Below, in pieces: positions 44,403 through 52,653 of a DNA stretch of 64,000 nucleotides (positions are counted from its first letter, which is position 1; each line of letters opens with the position of its first letter). Both the position numbers and the translations under genes were made by a program. This stretch comes from Sphingopyxis sp. JAI108 (GTDB taxonomy: Bacteria; Pseudomonadota; Alphaproteobacteria; Sphingomonadales; Sphingomonadaceae): the NCBI RefSeq assembly GCF_013410105.1, contig NZ_JACCCJ010000004.1, positions 240,260 to 304,259 on the forward strand, read 5' to 3'. The notes beneath the pieces were generated by a model. The model saw only the letters and a list, made by a program, of their open reading frames with translations. It searched no databases and was not told where the DNA came from.

Positions 44403-45646
44403 CCGAACGGGTTGTCGATCGACGGCGGCGGTTCGCTGAACCACTTTGGGCCGCTGTCGGTCATGTAGAAACAATCCTCCAGCCGGATGCCGAACTCGCC
44501 GGGAATATAGATGCCCGGCTCGTTCGAGAAACACATGCCGGGCGCGAGCTTCGTCGTCTCGCCGCGCACCAGGTTGACCGGCTCGTGCCCGTCGAGCCCG
44601 ATGCCGTGGCCGGTGCGGTGAGAGGTGCCGGGAAGCTTATAACCCGGTCCCCAGCCGAGGCTTTCATAATAGGCGCGCACCGCGTCATCGACCGTCCCCG
44701 CGGGGGTGCCAAGCTTCGCGGCGGCGAAGGCGACGTCCTGCCCCTTGCGCATCTGGTCCCAGACCTGCCGCTGGCGCGCGCTCGCCTTGCCATAGACGAA
44801 GCTGCGCGAGATGTCGGACTGGTAGCCGTGCACGGTCGCGCCGCAATCCATCAGCACGACTTCGCCCTGCTTCATCGCCTGCGGCTTGCCCGACCCGTGC
44901 GGATAGGCACTCGCTTCGCCGAGCAGGATCAGTTCGAACTCGCTCTTGCCCCCGAGTGCTTCGGTCGCGCTCTTCATGATCGCGCCGATGTCGGCGGGGG
45001 TCATCCCCGCCTCGATGCGCGGCGCGGTGTGGCGATAGGCGGCGAGCGTGATGTCGGCGGCGACCTGCATCAGCGCGATTTCGGCGGGCGACTTGTGCAT
45101 CCGGCATCCGCGCACCACCGGCGCGCCGTTGACGACGGTCGCCTGCGGCATCGCTTTCTCGAGGCCATCGACGGCGAAATAGCGCACCGTTTCCTCGACG
45201 CCGATCTTTCCTTTGGCCAGCCCGCGCTTGCCGAGCCAGGCGGCGACCGCGGCGAGCGGATTCTCGTCCTCGTTCCACGTCAGCACCTCGGCCTCAACGC
45301 CCAGGCTCTCACGCACCGACGGTTCTTCGAAAAAGGGCGTGACGATCGCGACCTCGCCCTCGCGCGTCAGCACCGCGGCGGTCAGCCGCTCGCTGCGCCA
45401 CCATTCGACCCCGGTGAAATAGATGAGGCTCGACCCCGGCTCGATCAACAGCGCGCCGATGTCGTTCGCGCGCATCAACTCCTTCGCCTTGGCGATCCGC
45501 GCCACACGCTCGGCCTTGCCGATCGGCACTGCCTTGGCGGCGAGATTGGGAAGGCCGGCCGTATCGGCGGCGAACGCCGGCGCGGGCAAAGTCGCCGCCA
45601 GTCCGCCGATCGCCGCGGTGCCCAGAAATTGCCGTCGCTGCATCAT
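44399..45646 (-). CDS. Secreted M24-family metallopeptidase (Xaa-Pro aminopeptidase-like)
   Basis: This 415-residue protein has a Tat-type signal (MMQRRQFLGTAAIGG, cut near APAFA), a creatinase-like N-terminal domain, and a pita-bread catalytic domain. The metal ligands are visible in order: VVLMDCGATVHGYQSDISRS (two Asp), GHGIGLDGHE (His), FSNEPGIYIP (Glu) and IRLEDC (Glu). It should remove N-terminal residues before proline in the periplasm. Twin-arginine export of a metalloenzyme is plausible, although the pair here is R-R-Q. It overlaps the convergent DUF817 gene and stands 13 bp after an uncharacterised lipoprotein gene. Confidence 0.92.
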   Translation of the reverse strand: MMQRRQFLGTAAIGGLAATLPAPAFAADTAGLPNLAAKAVPIGKAERVARIAKAKELMRANDIGALLIEPGSSLIYFTGVEWWRSERLTAAVLTREGEVAIVTPFFEEPSVRESLGVEAEVLTWNEDENPLAAVAAWLGKRGLAKGKIGVEETVRYFAVDGLEKAMPQATVVNGAPVVRGCRMHKSPAEIALMQVAADITLAAYRHTAPRIEAGMTPADIGAIMKSATEALGGKSEFELILLGEASAYPHGSGKPQAMKQGEVVLMDCGATVHGYQSDISRSFVYGKASARQRQVWDQMRKGQDVAFAAAKLGTPAGTVDDAVRAYYESLGWGPGYKLPGTSHRTGHGIGLDGHEPVNLVRGETTKLAPGMCFSNEPGIYIPGEFGIRLEDCFYMTDSGPKWFSEPPPSIDNPFG

Positions 45647-45659
45647 TGCTTTCTCTCCG

Positions 45660-46664
45660 TCAGTTTCGGGGCGTCATGGGTATACTTAAGGGCGGCGGCA
45701 ATTTTTCATTGATGCGCTGCATCTCTTCGCTGCGGCGATCACTATATTGCCTCATCAGATCTTGGCAGAACCGCCGGGCGGTCTCCGTCCCGAGCAGGCC
45801 CGGCTCTGCCACGATATCGGCCCATGACAGTCCATCGGCAACGCACATCAGGTCCTGGAAGTCCCGCGCGTAAATTCCGTCGGAAAAATAGGCAAACAAT
45901 CGTCCGCGCCGCGTCGCAACGACCGATGCGGTCTCGTTATCCTCGATCAACGGTATCGCCCACGTCACAACATCCCCGGCTTCCATCATCTTCGCCGACG
46001 CCGCAACGGCATCGTAGGGCCGATATGCCGAGCCTTTCGGCCGAACTTCCCGGATCAGCGTAACGCTGACATCGCCTGCCGAAACCTTGTCTTCGACGAT
46101 ATAGTCCGGCCTTGCCTTGCGGTTTTTCCACTCATCCAGCAGGGCCAACTGGTCGGCCGGCGGCAACTTGCAATCGAGGTCCGGCATATACATGCGCGCC
46201 CAGACGAACCCCGGCGCGATCGGCCCGCCCGGAAGCCGGTCCCATCGCATTTCCATTCGGCACACATCGATCTTGTCCTTCGGCTCTATCCGGCCATTAT
46301 TGTAATCGTCCAGCGATACATAATGGCCATAAGGCACGGCGTAGAACACACCCTTGCGGGGTGTCACCGCGCCAATGATGGTCCGCGGGCGCGCAGGGTT
46401 GGCAGGAAAAACGGTATAAACGCCGACATGAGGCTGATATTTTGAGTCGCGCGCTTCTTCTGCTGCCCGTTTCCGCAGCAGGCCGACGACATCACGATGG
46501 GATTGCTTCAGACGCTCGATATCGGTCCCGCCGGGGAACGGCAGCGTAATGATCTCACGCTCGACGAAGGATGCGGCTGACGGCTCGGCCGCGCAGCTTG
46601 CGATCGGGAATGCAAGGGCAATGCTGATCGCAGCCGCCAAGCTTCGCCGCCAGATCGTCAGCAT
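45660..46664 (-). CDS. Uncharacterised putative lipoprotein
   Basis: This 334-residue protein begins MLTIWRRSLAAAISIALAF and ends its signal at FPIASC, a lipobox with cysteine near residue 25. The mature part is about 310 residues of alpha/beta character with paired cysteines (IDVCRMEMRWDRLPGG, MPDLDCKLP, LMCVADG, RRFCQDLMRQYS) that may form disulfides. I do not recognise the family. ATG 46664 follows GAGGGG, which overlaps the end of the NamZ-type gene 11 bp upstream, so it belongs to the same transcript. Confidence 0.7.
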   Translation of the reverse strand: MLTIWRRSLAAAISIALAFPIASCAAEPSAASFVEREIITLPFPGGTDIERLKQSHRDVVGLLRKRAAEEARDSKYQPHVGVYTVFPANPARPRTIIGAVTPRKGVFYAVPYGHYVSLDDYNNGRIEPKDKIDVCRMEMRWDRLPGGPIAPGFVWARMYMPDLDCKLPPADQLALLDEWKNRKARPDYIVEDKVSAGDVSVTLIREVRPKGSAYRPYDAVAASAKMMEAGDVVTWAIPLIEDNETASVVATRRGRLFAYFSDGIYARDFQDLMCVADGLSWADIVAEPGLLGTETARRFCQDLMRQYSDRRSEEMQRINEKLPPPLSIPMTPRN

Positions 46665-46675
46665 TTGTTCGCCCC

Positions 46676-47881
46676 TCAATAAATCAGCAAATCCGCGATC
46701 TCTTCGCGCCACGCCGCCTCGTCGGGCAGCGCCAGCGCGTCGAGATCGCCCGCATCTGCACCCGCATCGTCGACCCACTCGCGCAGGCCCGGTCCGCCGT
46801 TGATCACGTCGATCGCGAGCACATCGTCGGTATATTCATATTTGAAATCCTTGCCACGCCAGATCGGATAGTCCGGATAGAGGCTGCGGATCGCCTTGAA
46901 TCCCAGCGCCTGCACGCGCCACGGCTGGAACGCATCGTCATCGTACCACGGCCCGTCGGCATGGATATGCACGCCGCTATTGAGCTGGCCGACATGCTTG
47001 TGAAAGGTTGGCTGGAACCAGATGTCGCGCAGCTTGCATCCGCCGAGCCATTGCGGCGCGAGGCGCTGCATTTCGGCAATCACCACCTTCGCATCGATAT
47101 CGGGCGCGCCGAACAGCTCGAGCGGGCGCGTCGTGCCGCGGCCCTCGCTCAAGGTCGCGCCCTCGACCATCACCGTGCCGGCATAGGCGCGCGCCATGTT
47201 GACGTTCGCGGCGTTCGGGCTGGGGTTGATCCACACGCGATCAATCGGCCAGCCGAAGCCGGGGCCTTTCGGATCCCATCCCTCCATCGCGATCACGCGG
47301 TAATCGACATCGAGCCCGAAGTGGCGGATGAACCAGTGCCCCATCTCGCCCATCGTCAGGCCATGTCGCATCACCATCGGCCCTGCGCCGACAAAGCTTT
47401 CCCAGCCGGGCAGAAGCCGCGTGCCCTCGACCGGGCGCCCCGCCGGATTGGGCCGGTCGAGCACCCACACCGCCTTGCCGTGCTGCGCCGCGGCTTCGAG
47501 GATGTAGAGCAAGGTCGTCACATAGGTGTAGATGCGGCAGCCCAGATCCTGCAGGTCGACCAGCATCACGTCGAAGGTGTGCATCGACTGGCCACTCGGC
47601 CGGCGCACCTCGCCATAGAGGCTGAACACCGGCATGCCATAGACCGGATCGGTGAAGTCGGGCGACTCCATCATATTGTCCTGAAGATCACCGCGAACGC
47701 CGTGCTGCGGCCCGAACACCGCGGTGATATCGAGCCCCGCCGCGACGAGCGCATCGACGCTGTGCGTCAGGTCGGCAGTGACCGAGGCAGGATGCGCAAG
47801 CAGCGCGACGCGCTTGCCTTCGAGCGGTTTGCGAAGCGCCGGGTCGGCGAGCAGGCGGTCGATGCCGAAAAGGGTCGTCAT
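46676..47881 (-). CDS. DUF1343 / NamZ-type exo-beta-N-acetylmuramidase-like protein
   Basis: This 401-residue protein matches the DUF1343 family, whose characterised member NamZ releases N-acetylmuramic acid from the non-reducing end of peptidoglycan fragments. Family marks are VALLAHPASVTADLTHSVD, VFGPQHGVRGDLQDNM, MLVDLQDLGCRIYTY, WVLDRPNPAGR and GRGTTRPLELFGAP. No signal peptide is seen, so cytoplasmic recycling of muropeptides is likely. Its ATG overlaps the stop of the DOMON-like gene (47878-47881). Confidence 0.9.
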   Translation of the reverse strand: MTTLFGIDRLLADPALRKPLEGKRVALLAHPASVTADLTHSVDALVAAGLDITAVFGPQHGVRGDLQDNMMESPDFTDPVYGMPVFSLYGEVRRPSGQSMHTFDVMLVDLQDLGCRIYTYVTTLLYILEAAAQHGKAVWVLDRPNPAGRPVEGTRLLPGWESFVGAGPMVMRHGLTMGEMGHWFIRHFGLDVDYRVIAMEGWDPKGPGFGWPIDRVWINPSPNAANVNMARAYAGTVMVEGATLSEGRGTTRPLELFGAPDIDAKVVIAEMQRLAPQWLGGCKLRDIWFQPTFHKHVGQLNSGVHIHADGPWYDDDAFQPWRVQALGFKAIRSLYPDYPIWRGKDFKYEYTDDVLAIDVINGGPGLREWVDDAGADAGDLDALALPDEAAWREEIADLLIY

Positions 47882-48426
47882 GCCCGCCCGCGTGCCTCAA
47901 GCGTCAGCGCAAAGCAATCGGGATGATGAAAGTCGGGCTTGCCCGGCGGATGCGCGAGCGCCCAATAGCTTTTCGTGCCGTCGAGTTCCTCGATCACCGC
48001 GGACAGCGCGAGCTTTGCGCCGACGTCGGGGAAGATGCCGGGCTCGACGCGCAACGCATAGCTTTGCTCGCCACGCTCGGCGACCATTTCCCACGGCGCG
48101 AGCTCGTCGGTGCGCAGTAGCGAGCGATAATCGTCGAACTGGTAACAGGCCCAACGTCCGTCGGGGCCATAGTTGAATTCGGTATAGTCGGGCTGCCCCT
48201 CTTCGGTCAGGAACGCCTCGAAACAGGTGCTTTCCCACAATCCGCGGGTCGCGCTGTCGGCGATGACCAGTTCGCCCTCGCCATGGGGCAGCACAAGGCC
48301 GGCGATCGCGCCCCCCACGATATAGCGGAGCGCGAAACCATCCTCGAACGACAGGCTGACGTCGACCGCGACCGATCGGACCGCCTTGCCCGGCGTGTCG
48401 GGGTGGCAGATCAGTTCCTTGCGCAT
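47878..48426 (-). CDS. DOMON-like domain protein
   Basis: This 182-residue protein is built of beta strands, as in carbohydrate- or haem-binding DOMON-like domains: [53 protein letters not shown] and [16 protein letters not shown]. No signal peptide is present. I use ATG 48426 (MRKELICHP); TTG 48435 would add three residues. It is the first gene of the minus-strand group DOMON-like, NamZ-like, lipoprotein, peptidase, and is divergent from tyrS. A sugar-linked role is inferred from the NamZ overlap. Confidence 0.75.
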   Translation of the reverse strand: MRKELICHPDTPGKAVRSVAVDVSLSFEDGFALRYIVGGAIAGLVLPHGEGELVIADSATRGLWESTCFEAFLTEEGQPDYTEFNYGPDGRWACYQFDDYRSLLRTDELAPWEMVAERGEQSYALRVEPGIFPDVGAKLALSAVIEELDGTKSYWALAHPPGKPDFHHPDCFALTLEARGRA

Positions 48427-48467
48427 GCTATCCAAATATCAAACCCCATGCTAAGCGCCCGCCCGCT

Positions 48468-49694
48468 ATGACGAACTATAAATCCGACCTGCTGCGCCTT
48501 CTCGACGAGCGAGGCTATATCCACCAGATGACCGACGCGGAAGGGCTCGATGCGCTCGCGGCGAAACAGGTCGTCCCCGGATATATCGGATTCGACGCGA
48601 CCGCGCCCAGCTTGCACGTCGGCAGCCTCGTCCAGATCATGATGCTGCGCCGCCTGCAACAGACGGGGCACAAGCCGGTCGTGCTGATGGGCGGCGGGAC
48701 GACGCGGATCGGCGACCCGACCGGGCGCGACGAAAGCCGAAAGATGCTGTCGGACGCGACGATCGCCGCGAATATCGCGTCGATCTTCAGCATCTTCCAG
48801 CAGTTCCTGATCTTCGGCGACGGCCCGACCGATGCGGTGATGGTCGACAATCAGGACTGGCTCGGCCGGCTCGGCTATATCGAACTGCTGCAAGAAGTCG
48901 GCACGCACTTCACGATCAACCGCATGATGACCTTTGATTCGGTCAAGCTACGGCTCGAGCGCGAGCAGCCGATGACCTTCCTCGAATTCAACTACATGAT
49001 CCTCCAGGGCTACGACTTCCGCCACCTGTCGAAGGACATGAGTGTCCGTTTGCAGATGGGCGGATCGGACCAATGGGGCAATATCGTCAACGGGATGGAG
49101 TTGGGCCGTCGCATGGATGGCGCCGATCTCTATGGTCTCACGACTCCGCTGCTGACGACCGCAGCGGGGGCCAAAATGGGCAAAACCGCCGCCGGCGCGG
49201 TGTGGCTTAATCCCGAACAACTGTCCCATTTTGACTATTGGCAATATTGGCGCAACTGCGACGACCGCGACGTCGGCAAGTTCCTGAAGCTGTTCACCGA
49301 CCTGCCGCTGGGCGAGATCGCGCGGCTCGAAGCGCTCGAGGGCGCGGAGATCAACGAGGCGAAGAAAATCCTCGCGAACGAAGCGACCGCGATGTGCCGC
49401 GGCGCCGACGCCGCGCTGGCCGCCGCCGAGACCGCGACGCAAACCTTTGAAAAGGGACAGATCGGTGGCGACCTGCCGCAGGCGATCGCCCCCGCCGAAG
49501 GGATCAGCGTCGTCGACGCCTTGCGCGAACTCGGCTTCGCCGCCTCGAACAAGGAGGCCCGCCGCAAGCTCGACGAGGGCGCGGTGAAAGTCGATGGTAA
49601 CGTCGTCCGCGACCCGCACCAGTTGATCCAGCCCGGCGAGAATGCTGTTCCGCTGAGCCTCGGATCAAAAAAACATGGCCTTGTGGTGCGGTAA
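48468..49694 (+). CDS. tyrS: Tyrosyl-tRNA synthetase
   Basis: This 408-residue class I synthetase has the HIGH-type motif in [10 protein letters not shown], tyrosine-site residues ([30 protein letters not shown]), [14 protein letters not shown], the KMSKS-type loop [11 protein letters not shown] and a C-terminal S4 RNA-binding domain ([15 protein letters not shown]). It charges tRNA-Tyr. ATG 48468 gives the usual start. It is divergent from the DOMON-like gene with a short gap and is followed by a PilZ gene 47 bp later. Confidence 0.97.
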   Translation: MTNYKSDLLRLLDERGYIHQMTDAEGLDALAAKQVVPGYIGFDATAPSLHVGSLVQIMMLRRLQQTGHKPVVLMGGGTTRIGDPTGRDESRKMLSDATIAANIASIFSIFQQFLIFGDGPTDAVMVDNQDWLGRLGYIELLQEVGTHFTINRMMTFDSVKLRLEREQPMTFLEFNYMILQGYDFRHLSKDMSVRLQMGGSDQWGNIVNGMELGRRMDGADLYGLTTPLLTTAAGAKMGKTAAGAVWLNPEQLSHFDYWQYWRNCDDRDVGKFLKLFTDLPLGEIARLEALEGAEINEAKKILANEATAMCRGADAALAAAETATQTFEKGQIGGDLPQAIAPAEGISVVDALRELGFAASNKEARRKLDEGAVKVDGNVVRDPHQLIQPGENAVPLSLGSKKHGLVVR

Positions 49695-49741
49695 CGCGCA
49701 CAAAAGCGTTTACCACTTCTTCAGCAATCGAATGGATCGTC

Positions 49742-50110
49742 ATGGCAAAATCAACAAGGTCCACGGATATGCGCAAGATCGACACCAGCAAGGCCCACTA
49801 TGTCGGCCTCGACCAGCGGATCGCTCCGCGTAGCGACGTCTATTGCCGCCTGCCCTTTGTCATGCCCGACGGACGGCAGGAAATGTGCACCTGCGTCAAC
49901 ATCAGCGCCGACGGCCTGCTGATGCGCTTCGAGCGCGGGCTTGAGCCCGGCGACCTCGTCGTTTTCCGCATGCCGATCATCGGCCGCACCGCGGCGAAGG
50001 TGGTCTGGTCGCTCGGCGGCAAGACCGGTGTGCAGTTCGAAAAGTCGATCTCGGTCGAAGATTATCTGCCGATGATCCGCGCGATGGGGGCGCGTGGGGA
50101 CGTCAACTAA
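49742..50110 (+). CDS. PilZ-domain protein
   Basis: This 122-residue single-domain protein has the c-di-GMP-binding signature of PilZ: R26-x3-R30 (QRIAPRSDV) and N53-x-S-x2-G (VNISADGLLM), followed by strands ending VVWSLGGKTGVQFEKS. It probably binds cyclic di-GMP and could modulate motility or polysaccharide output. An EAL phosphodiesterase that would lower c-di-GMP is encoded at 56256-57455. A palindromic repeat fragment lies just downstream, before the convergent recG gene. Confidence 0.87.
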   Translation: MAKSTRSTDMRKIDTSKAHYVGLDQRIAPRSDVYCRLPFVMPDGRQEMCTCVNISADGLLMRFERGLEPGDLVVFRMPIIGRTAAKVVWSLGGKTGVQFEKSISVEDYLPMIRAMGARGDVN

Positions 50111-50140
50111 ATCCAAAGTTTGAAGCCCAAGCTGGTTACC

Positions 50141-50158
50141 CCTCCCGCTTGCGGGAGG
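50141..50158. repeat. Partial family B palindrome between PilZ and recG genes
   Basis: CCTCCCGCTTGCGGGAGG is a perfect palindrome and the core of the family B arm. It lies between convergent genes, so it could act as a bidirectional stop. Confidence 0.8.
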
Positions 50159-50166
50159 CGAGAAGA

Positions 50167-52233
50167 TCATCCGCTCCGCAAAAGCGGCACCGCCGCATCG
50201 CGCTCGAACAGATAGAGGCAGAGGCGCACCGCCTCGGCCCGCACCCCTTCCATGCCGCCGTCGCGCTCGACGAACAGCCGTGCGTCGTCGTGCGCAACCG
50301 GCAGCAGGCGCACCAGCTGTTCGGGTGTCGCGAGCCTGTAATCGGCATCTCCCGACTGCTTGAGTCCGAGCAATTCGCCGCCGCCGCGCAGTTCCAGATC
50401 CTTCTCGGCAATCACGAAACCGTCGTTCGTTTCGCGCATCAGCGCCAGCCGCTCGCGCGCCGTTTCGGAAAGGTTCTGCGAGCGCAGCAGCAGGCACACC
50501 GATTTCGCCGCGCCGCGTCCGACGCGGCCGCGGAGCTGGTGGAGCTGCGCGAGCCCGAAATTCTCCGCATGTTCGACGATCATCAGGCTGGCGGCGGGTA
50601 CATCGACCCCGACCTCGATCACCGTCGTCGCGACGAGCACGCCGATCTCTCCGGCCTGGAAGCGGGCCATCACCTCATCTTTCTCTGGCCCCTTCATCCG
50701 GCCGTGGACCAGCCCGATGCGCGCGCCGCCCAGCCGTTCGCGAAGCAGCACGGCCCGGTCTTCCGCCGCGGCGAGTTCGCTCCCTTCGCTCTCGGCCACC
50801 AGCGGGCAGACCCAATAGGCTTGCGCCCCGGTCGCGAGATGGCGGTCGAGGCTGTCGATGACATCGTCCAGCCGGTCGAGCGAGATGACGCGCGTATCGA
50901 CCGGGGTGCGCCCCGGCGGCATTTCGTCGATCTGCGACACGTCCATCTCGCCATGATTGGCGAGTTGCAGCGTGCGCGGGATCGGGGTTGCGGTCATCAC
51001 GAGCAGGTGCGGCGGCCGCACGGCCTTTTGGGTGAGCATCAGCCGCTGCGCGACGCCGAAACGGTGCTGCTCGTCGACGACGACAAGCGCCAGGTCCTTG
51101 TAGGTCACCGCCTGCTGGAAGATCGCGTGGGTGCCGACGAGGATGTCGATGCTGCCATCGGCGAGCCCCATCAGCGTCGATTCGCGGGCCTTGCCCTTGT
51201 CACGCCCGGTCAGGATTGCGAGGTTCACGGGCAAACCGCCGAGCATCCGTTGCAGCGTCGCAAAATGCTGGCGCGCGAGAATCTCGGTCGGCGCAAGCAG
51301 CGCAGCCTGCGTCCCCGCCTCCACCGCCGCCAGCATCGTGCGCAGCGCCACCAGCGTCTTGCCCGACCCAACGTCGCCCTGCAGCATGCGCAGCATTGGC
51401 ATGTCCTGCGCCATGTCGCCCGCAATCTCGCGCCCGACGCGCTCCTGCGCGCCGGTGAGGCCGAACGGTAGCTGGAGGGCATCGGTCAACCGGCCGTCGC
51501 CGACGATCGCCCTGCCCTTGCGCGTCCTGAGGCCCTGCCGGATCAGCATCAGCGCGACCTGGCTCGCGAAAATCTCATCATAGGCGAGCCGGTCGCGCGC
51601 CACCTCGTCGCGCGGGCTGGCATGCGCGCGCGCCATCGCCTCGCTCCAGGCCGGCCAATTGCGGCTGGTCAGCAAGGGCCCATCGATCCACTCGGCAAGC
51701 TCGGGGCGCCGTTCGAGCGCGACCTGTGCGAGTTGCGACAGCCGCGCGTTGGTGAGCCCTTCGGTCAGCGGATAGACGGGTTCATGCTCGGCGATCCCCG
51801 CTTCGTCGCCCGGTTCGACGACCTGATCGGGATGCACGATCTGGCGCATCTCGCCATAGAGATCGAGCCGCCCCGACACGCGGCGCTTTTCGCCCAAGGG
51901 GAAGAGCTTGCGTGCAAGGCCGGAGGTCCGCCCGAAATAGACCAGCCGCACATGGTCGCCCGCGCTGTCGAACGCATCGACCCCGAACGGCGCGCGCGGA
52001 CTCCGGCCCGGCCGATAATCCTGCGCCGTCAGTTCGACGATGATCGTCTGCCCGGGAAGCGCCTGATCGAGCCGATCGACCGGAAAGCGCGAGATCAGCC
52101 CCGTTGGCAGATGGAACAGCACATCGACGACGCGCTCCAGCCCCAGCCGCGTCAGCGGCTTGGCAAGCTGCGGCCCGACGCCTTTGAGGTCGGTCAGCGC
52201 GGCAAAGAGTGGATTGAGGATTTCGGGTCGCAT
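50167..52233 (-). CDS. recG: ATP-dependent DNA helicase RecG
   Basis: This 688-residue helicase has an N-terminal wedge/OB-fold region (LKGVGPQLAKPLTRLGLERV), helicase motif I GDVGSGKTLVALRTM, motif II VVDEQHRFGVAQR, motif III TATPIPRTLQL, motif VI QLRGRVGRG and the RecG C-terminal motif. RecG reverses stalled replication forks and migrates branched DNA. The ATG at 52233 is followed by the canonical opening. It is divergent from sdhE across a palindromic repeat. Confidence 0.97.
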   Translation of the reverse strand: MRPEILNPLFAALTDLKGVGPQLAKPLTRLGLERVVDVLFHLPTGLISRFPVDRLDQALPGQTIIVELTAQDYRPGRSPRAPFGVDAFDSAGDHVRLVYFGRTSGLARKLFPLGEKRRVSGRLDLYGEMRQIVHPDQVVEPGDEAGIAEHEPVYPLTEGLTNARLSQLAQVALERRPELAEWIDGPLLTSRNWPAWSEAMARAHASPRDEVARDRLAYDEIFASQVALMLIRQGLRTRKGRAIVGDGRLTDALQLPFGLTGAQERVGREIAGDMAQDMPMLRMLQGDVGSGKTLVALRTMLAAVEAGTQAALLAPTEILARQHFATLQRMLGGLPVNLAILTGRDKGKARESTLMGLADGSIDILVGTHAIFQQAVTYKDLALVVVDEQHRFGVAQRLMLTQKAVRPPHLLVMTATPIPRTLQLANHGEMDVSQIDEMPPGRTPVDTRVISLDRLDDVIDSLDRHLATGAQAYWVCPLVAESEGSELAAAEDRAVLLRERLGGARIGLVHGRMKGPEKDEVMARFQAGEIGVLVATTVIEVGVDVPAASLMIVEHAENFGLAQLHQLRGRVGRGAAKSVCLLLRSQNLSETARERLALMRETNDGFVIAEKDLELRGGGELLGLKQSGDADYRLATPEQLVRLLPVAHDDARLFVERDGGMEGVRAEAVRLCLYLFERDAAVPLLRSG

Positions 52234-52266
52234 CGCTAGGCGTGTCTAGCCTCGTCTTTCGGCTCG

Positions 52267-52342
52267 TGTCGAGCGAAGTCGAGACACCCGGAAGGCAAGC
52301 CGCCGAGCCGATGGGCATCTCGACTTCGCTCGATGCGAACGG
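52267..52342. repeat. Palindromic intergenic repeat, family E
   Basis: GTCGAGCGAAGTCGAGA at the left and TCTCGACTTCGCTCGAT at the right are inverted copies with one mismatch at the outer edge. The unit lies between divergent recG and sdhE and so could influence both promoters. Confidence 0.8.
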
Positions 52343-52392
52343 GTTGGGGAATGTCCGTTGATACATTGCCCAACCGCTCTAAAAGGCCCGCC

Positions 52393-52653
52393 ATGACCGA
52401 CCGCCTCAAACGCCTGAAATTCCGCGCCTGGCACCGCGGCACGCGCGAGGCCGACTATATGATCGGCGGCTTTTTCGACCGCTATTCGGCGGGGTGGAGC
52501 GAAGAAGAGATCGCCTGGTTCGAAATCGTCGTCGAAGAGGACGACGTCGATATCATGGCATGGGCGCTCGGCACCGGCGAACCGCCCGCGCATCTCGACC
52601 GCCCCGACATGATCGCCGCGATGCGCCGGCTGGACTATATACCGCTGCCATGA
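52393..52653 (+). CDS. sdhE: Succinate dehydrogenase assembly factor SdhE
   Basis: This 86-residue protein matches SdhE/Sdh5: RLKRLKFRAWHRGTREADYM with the R-G-x-x-E motif needed for flavinylation, followed by the helical ERY/FFDRYSAGWSEEEIAWFE region. It promotes covalent attachment of FAD to SdhA. ATG 52393 is used; an upstream frame from 52333 reads through the repeat. Its stop overlaps the mfd start (ATGA at 52650). The sdhE-mfd pair next to recG is a familiar alphaproteobacterial arrangement. Confidence 0.94.
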   Translation: MTDRLKRLKFRAWHRGTREADYMIGGFFDRYSAGWSEEEIAWFEIVVEEDDVDIMAWALGTGEPPAHLDRPDMIAAMRRLDYIPLP

